This document shows positions 55,218 to 64,000 of a DNA stretch of 64,000 nt, in pieces. The stretch is from Lepraria neglecta (lineage: Eukaryota > Ascomycota > Lecanoromycetes > Lecanorales > Stereocaulaceae), in the NCBI GenBank assembly GCA_033220425.1, contig CM065650.1, positions 2,046,001 to 2,110,000 of the forward strand, written 5' to 3'. The notes beneath the pieces are model-generated. The model ran no database searches and was not told the DNA's origin. It saw only the letters and a list, made by a program, of their open reading frames with translations. Made by a program: the position numbers and the translations under genes. Numbering within the stretch: position 1 is the stretch's first letter; the number at the start of each line of letters is the position of its first letter.

Positions 55218-57526
55218 TTACAATCTCGCCCTCTCTTCAGTATCGGCCCCTCCGCTCAGATCTTTAGCTATACCCCTCGAAATCCAATCACTAATAGCCA
55301 TATTCGTGACCATAGGATTGACTCCACTAGCACTGGGGAACACGCTCGCATCAGCAACATACAGACCCTCCGCGCCCCACAACTTGCCCTTCGGATCCAC
55401 AACCCCGGCCTTCGGGCTAGCAGCCATACGACACGTGCCCATTTGATGAGCACTACCCCAACCAGTATCAGGAGGGTTAAGACCAGCCTTGCGTACCTCA
55501 GCAAGCCATGATTGGAAAGTCGGGTCATTGATTCCATCACCATTGTCCTTCAGAGCAGCCTCGTCAGAACGGATGAAAGGAGGAAAGCCAACAGTTGTAG
55601 TGAAGATCTCTTTTGCGCCTTGGACGTACGCAATGCGAGCGAGGGCAAGGAGCCCTTCCATTGCGTGTCTCTTGTCGAAAGCACTAGGAGTGTAGGCGAT
55701 TCTGCATTTCCCATCCACGGGGTCTGGATAGACGCGGCCAGTCTCACGGTCTCGTACAAGTACGATATGGCTGGTCATATGAGGGAGCTTGGAGCATAGC
55801 ATCTTCCAATCAAGAGCGCCTCCCCATGTCTGGAAGGGAAGGACCCATGAAGGCATCATTGTCATGCATTCGAGTTTTGCGCCATGACCATAGCCATCGA
55901 GATTTTGGAACTCATCTACGACGGTCGTAAGGATGGCACCCTCCCACGGATTGATCGGAGGCTGGTCCGGATAGATAGCCGAGAGAAGGACAACTGGGTG
56001 TAGGTGGAGATTTTTACCAATTTGAGGATTGGTGAGGCCACTTCGCCGGAGGAGCAGGGGACTTTGAAGGGTTCCAGCCGAGACGATAATGCGTTTTGCT
56101 TTGATAATGACCTCACGGCTGGTTCTGTCGTTGCCACTGACACCGCCAGAGCTGTCTCTTGAAACCCATCGGCCTTTGACCCCAGTCGCAGTCTTCTTGC
56201 CCTCAATGTTCTCGAATACTACCTTTTCAGCCTCGAAGCCTTCGATGAATTGAGCGCCAGCGTTCTCCGCATCAGGCAGGAACGAAACCACAGGACCTTG
56301 TTTCTCAGCTGCCCCACAACCCAAGGTACAGTATCCACAGTAATGCTTTTTGCCACTGGTATTCTGAGGCACCATTTTGTGGCTGTAGCCAAGCTTCCTT
56401 GCCCCCTCTGATAGGGTGGAATTGTTGATATTGTGCTCCACATACTCCGTTGAGACGCCCATCCTATGACACACGCGGTCCAGAGAGTCCTGGAATGCTG
56501 ATGACGTAAAGAAGGGCATGCCTTGATCAGCCCACTCCTTCCTCACGTAGCCTTGAGTCTGCAAGGAAGCAGACCAATTGACGGTCCCTCCACCTCCCCA
56601 GGCTTGACCTGCAATAACACCGATGCTACTATCATCCGCAGACTCTATGCCACCATTTGCAAAGAGATGTATGCCGGAGTCTCGTTCTGTCATGGGAAGG
56701 TATTCTGGACCCCAATGATAGGCCTTGTCAACCACAATGACCCGATGTCCTGCTTCTGCCAAATTCTTCGCGCACACACCACCTCCGCATCCACTGCCAA
56801 CAATAACGACATCGGTTTCGACGATTTCGGGTTCAGATCCCGGAGGAAATTGGAGGAAGCTGTAGTCGAAGCCCTTGCCAGGTTTGCCGTGTATAGGTGC
56901 TCGCGGGAAGCCAAGAATTGGGCCGATTGTGGGGCTGGTCTTGACCCATACTGAGGCCACAAGCTGCTCCAAAGCCTTGGCACTCTGTCTGAGGGGTGAA
57001 AGGTAGGATTTGGCCCAGTTCTGCAGAATCTGATGCCGGACGTTGACAGGCTGGAGGTGGAAGGAGGTTGTAGATCCGGTAGTCAGGAGACAGCCAGCTC
57101 GGGTGCTGTAAGATGTCAGATTCAGTCTTCGAACCGACTTTGTGGTGACACTCACTCCAAGGCAGACAATATGACCCTGATCCCTTTCTTAGCATCCTCC
57201 CTAATGTAATCGCCAATTGTCCTCCGTAGAAGCTCCTTGAAGCCTAGTATCGAGCTCGCGTTCTCTCGCAAGTATGACTGGGGCAGCTCGTCGTCTGTGC
57301 CTGACGGTACTCTCTTCTTGATAGCCTCGACAGCAGTGGCGTAGTCGGATGCTTGGAGACAGAGGCACTTGGTTGACTGTGTGGACGAGACTTCAATCGT
57401 TGGTATCACAGTGTCCGCAATGGCCATTAGAGTTATCCATTGCGACTCGGAGAGTGCCTCGCCTTCTGGAGGGGGCGGTAGAGGGGTGTCGAGAGGGGCA
57501 ATGAGCTTGAGCTGTGTGCTTGTCAT
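55218..57526 (-). CDS. FAO1: Long-chain alcohol oxidase (GMC oxidoreductase)
   Basis: Exons 57526-57156 and 57105-55218, with a 50-base intron (GTGAGT..TTACAG) making GA|C, give 752 residues, normal for fungal FAO. The enzyme oxidises fatty alcohols to aldehydes with O2 using FAD, usually on peroxisomal or ER membranes. The FAD-binding motif VVIVGSGCGGGVCAKNL is at about residues 222-238. The GMC signature WGGGGTVNW is about 75 residues further. The C-terminal GSAHQMGTCRM and LYVADASVFPSASGVNPM hold the expected catalytic His-Asn pair region. A Cys-rich HYCGYCTLGCG motif typical of FAO is present. The N-terminal 120 residues form the FAO-specific cap. The start is the first ATG (MTSTQLKLIAPL), and the leader contains no other convincing start. 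Confidence 0.93.
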
Positions 57527-58904
57527 GGTGGGAAGTATTGAAGAGCAAGGGTGATGAAGACGCTGCTTGCCGTGATGTTGGAGAGAGTGACTTGGCGAAA
57601 GAGGGGGGAGCCATTTCACTCCGCGCGTACATAAAATTGCCGACGCAGGGTGGTTCGTGCTTCCTGGTCTAGATGTGAGTGCTCGGTACAAGCGGTATGA
57701 GGTCTGCACGAACGCGGGGGTAGCCTCGGCAAATTAACGAATCCCTGTGCAGATCTTCTCAAACACCTTGGCTGCTTGGGCTTACAGTCCACAATAATTC
57801 CATTCGAGCATCGTCGGATGGATATCCGGCTTTGAGGAATACCGTGGCAATTGATGTTGATACTTCTGCCTCCCTCTTCAGAGTTTCAAGCCTGCTGTGG
57901 TGATGCTCGGAACACCTTAAGGTCAACGCTTTGGATGTACTCTGACACAACCCTCAAGCTACAGAGCCAGTGTATTACTTTTCTTTTCATAGTAAGTCAC
58001 CAGTGCAAGGTTTTAATATGGGTTTGATGGCACAGCCACCTTTGTGGATTTGCCAAAATGAATTCGCTCACTACAGAGCCAACTGACTTACAGACTACTT
58101 TGTTGTCATATAGCGAGACCTATCTTTTCATGAAGTGTATTGACATGCTGATCACAAAGAGCCAAAACCATGCAGACCTACTACTTTGCCGGTTCAGCGT
58201 AAACGACACATTTGCAAGTTGCTGTTGGGCTTCTATTGTTTCTTTCGTTCGCGCAAGACCCTGGCCTTCAGATTCCTGTTTCGATTGAGATGGTATTTTG
58301 GGATTTTCGTCTTCTATAAACAGTCTATCACTGAGCACACACATGATACGCAACATACGCATCATTCTTGATCTGCACAGTCATTGTTATTATTGTCCCA
58401 AGGTCTAGCCCCTACGCCCTTTCATGTTGTTGATCACAGTATTCGTACCGAGGCAGGCTAGAATGCAGGCACCGTCTTGCTGGCCATCTTCTCTTCATGC
58501 ATGTGAAGAGTCAGGAAGACCAGCATCAACAACATCCCGCTCTCAAATTTGGATGCTTCCAACGACTTGGCTCACATCCTGCTATTTCATTTGCGAACTT
58601 GACACACCTTGGCACCTTAGCGAAGCTTGTCCTGTCAATCAAAAGCCTCCCGTCCCTTCTCTATTTTAGCGAACAGCGGAGCCAAGAGGAGCTGCAGATT
58701 ATTTCTAGGGCTCCCCGCAGCCCAATTTTCCAAGTAGGGCTGCGAAAGAGAAAGCCGTTAACTTCGCCAATCGATGCTTAAATATAAAGATCGACATGCG
58801 CCCAACCAAGGTTCCTGACAACTCACCTATTAAGCTTAATCTATGTCCTTTGATTCAACGACGTTTTCTTCCCTAAAAGTTGTGCTTTCACTGCAGAACC
58901 ACCA
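57527..58904. other. Intergenic, promoter of alcohol oxidase and membrane protein
   Basis: No supported gene. Short open frames on both strands (58058-58288, 58120-58365, 58424-58781) lack motifs. The 58800-58904 stretch is the likely leader of the next gene. Confidence 0.45.
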
Positions 58905-60100
58905 ATGGGTCCCAGATGGGGTGGAGGTGGCGGCAGCTCTGGAGGTGGCTCTGATGAATCAGGCTTTTCCGACTCTGATATGACCGAGCTTTTTGGATCT
59001 GGGTTCACAAATGGCTATGCTATTGCTGTATTTGTCTTTGTTGGTATCTTCTTCTTCCTGCTCTTGGGAATCGCATTTTGGGCTATGAGCGTCAAGAAGC
59101 GCAGACCAGCCGATCCGTGTTGAAGGGATGGAAGTTCGGAGTTGCTGTGTTCTTTGGCTTGATGTTGGTCTTATGAAGCGCGTGACCTTGAAGTGGGAAA
59201 GCTTCTATTGACTACCATCAGATCGTTCGGGTTCGGCTTTGCAGAAGACATCCTCTACGAGGCCCAAACTGCCGTGGTTACAGTCTTTTTTATGATAGCC
59301 GTGATCCTTGACAGCACGGTATACATTGCCAGAATCTGGCTGCTGGCAACGGCATATTCGCTCCTTCACCACTGCCTAATTGACCCGAACGACGCAAGGC
59401 ATTCCAGCAAATCCGTCATACTCAAAATGCACTACTTTTTCTACGGAATTCTTTTTGCGCTTTATCTCGCAATCTTGGCCTTCGACATCCGCGATGTGGT
59501 CGTTACGGTCAACCGCTATGGTGACCCACTCTTCCTGCAATACTCCACAACGAGAACGATACCGGTTGACAACAAGTTGGACGTTGCTTTCTCGGCCCTG
59601 TACTTTGTCGCTTCTATCGAAGTATTGCTGGGCTCAATTTGGGTGTTGCTCACGGCACGTAAGCATGGCATCGCGAAAAGGGTGGGTGGCTTTCTACGAC
59701 TTTGCGTGTCATATATCTAGTAAGCTTCACATGATCGCAGGTTGGCCTCCTTCTCATCGGCCTAGTCGGCGTACCATTATTCCTCCGCCGGGTCTTCTTC
59801 CTCGCATACGGCGCCAGATTTGAACTCTCATTCAATTATTACGAGACATGGGGCGCTGTTCTCGCCGAAACGATCATAACTGGCTTCTGTGCCATCCTGG
59901 TCTACGCAGCAATTGTGCTCGCTGCGGTGCAAGTCGACAAGGCACGATGCAAGCCTTGGGCAGAAGATCAGCAAAGAGAACACGGTCATCCTAATGGAGT
60001 GGCTCCACAACCTGCGATGCAGATGTATCCGGATCCAACCCAAGGGCGCTATGATGTGCATGAGATGCAGGGTCAGCCGAATGGTCATACAAGGTTCTGA
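58905..60100 (+). CDS. Seven-helix membrane protein, unrecognised family
   Basis: ATG 58905 begins a Gly/Ser-rich head (GGGGGSSGGGSDESGFSDSD), then helix 1 (AIAVFVFVGIFFFLLLGIAF). From about 59193 the same frame gives helices 3-5 (VVTVFFMIAVILDSTVYIAR, YFFYGILFALYLAILAF, SALYFVASIEVLLGSIWVLL). After a 59-base intron (59682-59740, GTGGGT..CGCAG) come helices 6-7 (VGLLLIGLVGVPLFLRRVFF, TIITGFCAILVYAAIVLAAV) and a Pro/Gln/Met tail ending at 60100. Between about 59117 and 59173 the first frame is closed by a TGA at 59121. A different frame there reads KGWKFGVAVFFGLMLVL, the missing helix 2. Two compensating frame changes, or splicing I cannot resolve, would be needed. Probable role: a sensor or transporter-like integral protein, not specified by any motif. 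Confidence 0.6.
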
Positions 60101-60589
60101 TTCCATAAGGAAATAGAGGAAATAGGGGAACGTTAGAAGAAACCTGCTTCGACTGATGAGGATTTTGGATCAATGTGATGGTTTTGACATTGGTTATGAC
60201 ATTCCGGGTAGAGGTGATTGGAGGAGCGCTGTATTTCGCGTGTTGCGATACCCGTAAATTTGCAGTAATGTCATATTTAGCATCTCTCCTATGGATCTAT
60301 CATCATGCGTAACCATCATACCAACAAGAACGTCACTACCTACGCGTGAATCATGCCTAACGGAATCGTCGTGTACAGCAATGTAGAGGCCGGACTTTTG
60401 ACCAATAGGCCCACGTGACATGCTTGGCGCGCTAGCGATGACTTTCTCAACAACTCAATGACGTCCGCGATCGAGTCTTCTTGAATTCTGTTACGCTTCT
60501 CATGATGTGAATACCTATCATCTAAACATCATTAACGATGACTTTTTCCTCTCGGTAGTCTTACCACCCGGGTACCAACATCTAGTAGG
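60101..60589. other. Intergenic
   Basis: No gene, repeat or RNA gene recognised. Confidence 0.4.
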
Positions 60590-63500
60590 CTCCCGTCGCG
60601 TCCTTTTCGCTGCTGCGGTCGAATCTGATCAAGGCCAAAGGCTCCAGACCTCGCCTCAATGCACGCCTTCGGAGGTTCCAATATCCTTTCCGGGAAAACA
60701 CGCTGGTCAAACTGTTAGCGACCGTTTCCAATATTCGAGATAATCTCAATCTTGCCCTCAATGCCCTAAAATCAGACACAATCAGTAAATTGCTACAAAA
60801 ATTGAGTATCCTCGATGGCAAAGTCGACGCTGTCACTAGTACATCCAACCCCAGCTTGGCCGACATTCTTGCCAGACTTACCACATTTCGAGACCATCAA
60901 GAACAGCAGGCTTCTACTCCATTACAGCCCGACATATTGGATGCTCTGAACATTGCTATTGATGCTCTAGGACACAGATCGGTCACGACTTTGCAGACGC
61001 TAGTAGACCTGAACACGAAGGTAGAATCTATGATGGACATTTCTCCGGACAAATCTGCCGAGATCAGCGAATAGCTCACCATGATTCGCTCTGACCAGGA
61101 ACAGCAAATTGCTCGAGAACTCAGCGCAGAGGACACGAAAGTTCTTGCATGGCTTTCGCCTCTGGAGCCTCGTGCTAAGCAGCTCGATGTCCTCAATAGA
61201 GGTTAGGAAGGATCAGGAATGTGGTTGATCAATTCTAATGAGTTTAGCGGCTGGCTTAATGGTGACTACCAAACACTGTGGTGCCCTGGCATTCGTAAGT
61301 CTTAGCATCCTCCGTGCTGGCCTTTTCCAGTCCGAAGCATAATGTATAGCCTTAGTCGCCCACATCACTATGTACTTGCCAGATAAATTCCATCGGATTG
61401 CCCTCATTGAATCTTTCTAGATTTTGTCAATCGTCTCTAGATGTTGCCTTATGTAGATGCTAACTCACTTCTAGCTGGTGCAGGCAAGATTGTCATGTCG
61501 TACGTACCTCTTCTACCATACTTCTGGCCATGTCGTTGCTGAGAGGTTTCTTTAGATCAATTATTGTCGATCATCTCGAACACACCCACAAGCGACCTGG
61601 TGTTGGCCTAGCTTTCGTCTACTGCGACTACAACGATAGGTACTAGACCGTTTGTAACCTCCTTGTAAGTTTGTTGTAATAGCTAGCTCAACAGTCATCC
61701 CGGATCTCTGAAGGTATTACTAAGTGCTATTTCGGCCACGTTCACGATCGAACGCGACCCGCACTTCCGGAAATTTCGCGACTCTTGCAAACATAGATAT
61801 GGGATTTTGATAAGGTTTTCATTATTGTGGCACTCGATGAATTCTCAGATGCAAGTAACGCCAGACATCATCTGATTGCAGAATTGTGGAACCTCCCGAA
61901 AACACGACTCTTAATTACTTCACGACAGATACCGTCTGTCGAGAACCAATTCAAGAACGACCATCGAGTCGAGGTTCGAGCTAGTGACGAAGACGTCAGA
62001 GCTTTCGTCGAGTCTGAGATCGCATACCAGTATCAGCTTGTAGAGCTTCTAGGAGGGCAAGGTCATCTCCGAGGTATCTTGGTCGAGTTCCTGCTCGAGA
62101 AGACCAAACGCATGTGAGTGATAGCTATTCGATCGAGAATCTCGACAGAGGCTGATCTAATCATTGGAAATTCTTGCGTGCAGCTCTTCATATGGCCTCA
62201 CTCGCCACAAAGGATACTGTCTACGATCTCAAGGAGGACCTTCAGCATCTGCCCGAGTTCATCAACGAGATCTATGACAAAGCTCTGGAAAGGATTCGCA
62301 ACCAGGACAAATAAAAGCTCACCCGGGCCGAACAGATTTTGACTTTGATAAATTGTGCTATGAGGCCGCTTCGAGTGGACGACATGCTCCGTGCGTTGGG
62401 GATTCGGCCTGGTGATCAAGACTTGAACAAAGACACTTTACCGAAGGCGAGCGCTGTACTTTCAGCTTGTTCTGGCCTGGTGATCATCGATGAAGAGAGC
62501 CAGATCGTCAAATTAGTCCATTATACTACCGAAGAATATTGTCAACGAAAGGGAGACTATCGAAGCCCAGAAGCCCACAGGCAGGTTGCCGGCATCCTCA
62601 TCACGTATTTGAACTCCTCAACTGCCATATTTCCAAGAACGACCAGGATTGACCATAGTTCCAAAGTTGAAGCCTATAAACGCGCTAAAGAGGAGATATT
62701 GCGCCAAGATGTGTTACTCGATTATGGTGCTAAGCACTAGGGGAATCATGTACGACAAGAACTTAGCTGTGCCGATGAAGTAATCATGGGCTCAGGCCTC
62801 GGCACACAAATAAATACCGGTCACTTTGAGGCCAAATACAGATCTCTTGTATGGGAAATCGACAGACTTTTTCCTGCCTTGCATTTGGCATTGAACAGCG
62901 GCCATTTGAATGTGGCGCACTTTCTTGCGCATCTTGAAATGGTTCTTCCAACCTGCGATTATTTCTGCCTGGCGGCTTATTGGAAAGATCTGGAATTGCT
63001 GGAGATCTTTACCACTCAAATCACCGACCCTTCAGAACGAGACTGTAATATGGGTTATGCTCTGACAGCGACCCTTGAGGACCATATTGAAAAACTCGAG
63101 GATTACGACGGAGTAGTACAATTGTTACTATTGCGCGAGAACAGGAATTGGAATATACCCAAAGAAGACTGTGAACAAGCACTGGTATCGGCCAATAGAG
63201 AGGGCCAACTAGGCTATATGAGAATGGTCTTGGACACTGAGCTCGACGTCGATGCAACCCATGACTATGATGGTGCTACCTCACTTATCAGAGCCATAGA
63301 TTCTCCGCATGGGAGCTCTGAAGCTGTAAAACTCCTGCTAGAGGCGGGAGATGCCCTGACTATGAGGAACCACAAAAAGCTCCCTAGCGAGCCTGGACAC
63401 CGCTCGTATCAGCTACCAAGGGAAATAATCCTGGCATCATCAAGCTGCTTGTAGAGTACGGCGCAGATCTAGAGATGGTTGGGAGTGAAGAAGTTTTTAC

Positions 63501-63882
63501 AGCTCTGGAGTACACGGTGCATAAAGAAAAAGTGGAGTGCATACAAGTACTCCTAGAACTGGGAGCTGATCCGAGAAGCTGTATGCCCTTCGACCTGTCT
63601 AAAGTCAAGCAGAGTGAACCATACAGAATCGTTGCGGAGGCTCTCGAAGTGGTGGAAGGCACTCCTTTGAAGTATGCAATAAAATGGGGAAGACCATTTC
63701 AGGTACTCGCACTTCTGGAATCTGGTGTCGACCCGAATACCTGATCGTCGGTAAAGGTAAAGAAAGGGAGCTTCCGAAAAGCCCAGCAATTATACCATGA
63801 CGAGACATTCTACCAAGCTTATTTGGATGAACTGGATGAGATGGGGTATGCTTGCTATGACAGCGATGACTCTGAGGCTTAG
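60590..63882 (+). pseudogene. Second STAND/NACHT-ankyrin gene, decayed and 5'-truncated
   Basis: Pieces run in NLR order: a PigL/Helo-type N-terminal block (RLRRFQYPFRENTLVKLLAT, about 60655), a linker ELSAEDTKVLAWLSPLEPRA (about 61120), NEFSGWLNGDYQTLWCPGI before the NACHT P-loop exon (AGAGKIVMS near 61480), VIVALDEF and LLITSRQIPSVENQ (61830-61950), a winged-helix part (LPEFINEIYDKALERI, then AEQILTLINCAMRPLRVDDM), and ankyrin-like repeats from about 62860 (FPALHLALNSGHLNVAHFLA onward) to the acidic tail ending DSDDSEA at 63882. Nonsense codons at 61072, 62312 and 62738 (TAG, TAA, TAG), a frame change near 63390 and TGA at 63742 break it. It faces the opposite way from the STAND gene at 26.7-30.8 kb and is not a close copy. 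Almost certainly inactive as a full-length NLR. Confidence 0.7.
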
Positions 63883-64000
63883 GGTTTGATCGAGCTGGTC
63901 CGAAAGAGTCAATTAACATACCACCCCTGAGCAGGCTCGAAACTAACACAAAAGCCGCGAAACTCGGCGTTTGAGTTCTTCGAGGAGCATCTCAAGCGGC

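Noticed and set aside
1-64000. tRNA, rRNA and other structured RNA genes
   Set aside because: I looked for cloverleaf-like arms and conserved box sequences and found nothing convincing by eye; a covariance search would be needed.

Overview
The window reads as nuclear DNA of a filamentous ascomycete (Pezizomycotina, perhaps Leotiomycetes; the class is inference). Genes carry short introns of about 50-60 bases with GT..AG ends and CTAAC-type branch sites. There is a fused molybdenum-cofactor gene, a sphinganine C4-hydroxylase, TCTP, a long-chain alcohol oxidase, NACHT/ankyrin (STAND) genes, and transposon copies whose TA-rich decay resembles RIP mutation. I could run no database search; family names rest on motifs read by eye.

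Layout. 1-4.4 kb is a repeat island: a decayed Ty3/Gypsy element on the minus strand abuts a second decayed reading frame of unknown family. 5.7-10.5 kb holds a decayed gene resembling the C-terminal part of fungal Zn2Cys6-type regulators, an orphan last exon of an F-box gene, and the intact four-exon F-box parent-like gene. 10.7-23.1 kb is a housekeeping block: MoaA-MoaC fusion (cnxABC type), a bZIP factor, two unrecognised proteins, SUR2-type hydroxylase and TCTP. 23.5-31 kb has a broken F-box gene and a large STAND gene with about fifteen ankyrin repeats. 32.8-36.7 kb has a secreted thaumatin-like gene and the first members of a small local family that pairs an F-box-like helix with Cys-x2-Cys ribbons. 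37.4-44.3 kb is a second transposon island: a Ty1/Copia element with identical LTRs and a Tc1/mariner element. 44.5-48.5 kb carries a trypsin-fold protein with an acidic tract and terminal zinc finger, and a protein with a C-terminal membrane anchor. 49.4-54.4 kb is a graveyard of F-box-like/zinc-ribbon copies. 55.2-60.1 kb has the alcohol oxidase and a seven-helix membrane protein. 60.6-63.9 kb is a second, decayed STAND/ankyrin gene.

How it fits together. The window alternates a conserved metabolic core with accessory DNA in which local families (F-box/LRR, F-box-like/ribbon, protease-like, STAND) have been copied and are being lost. The most informative observations are: a MoaA-MoaC gene whose intron, if kept, ends MoaA in Gly-Gly like human MOCS1A; a perfect 48-base tandem duplication that writes a stop codon at its own junction inside a protease-like gene; a G-run frame change inside a STAND ankyrin array; and a six-member F-box-like/zinc-ribbon family that I cannot match to a named system.
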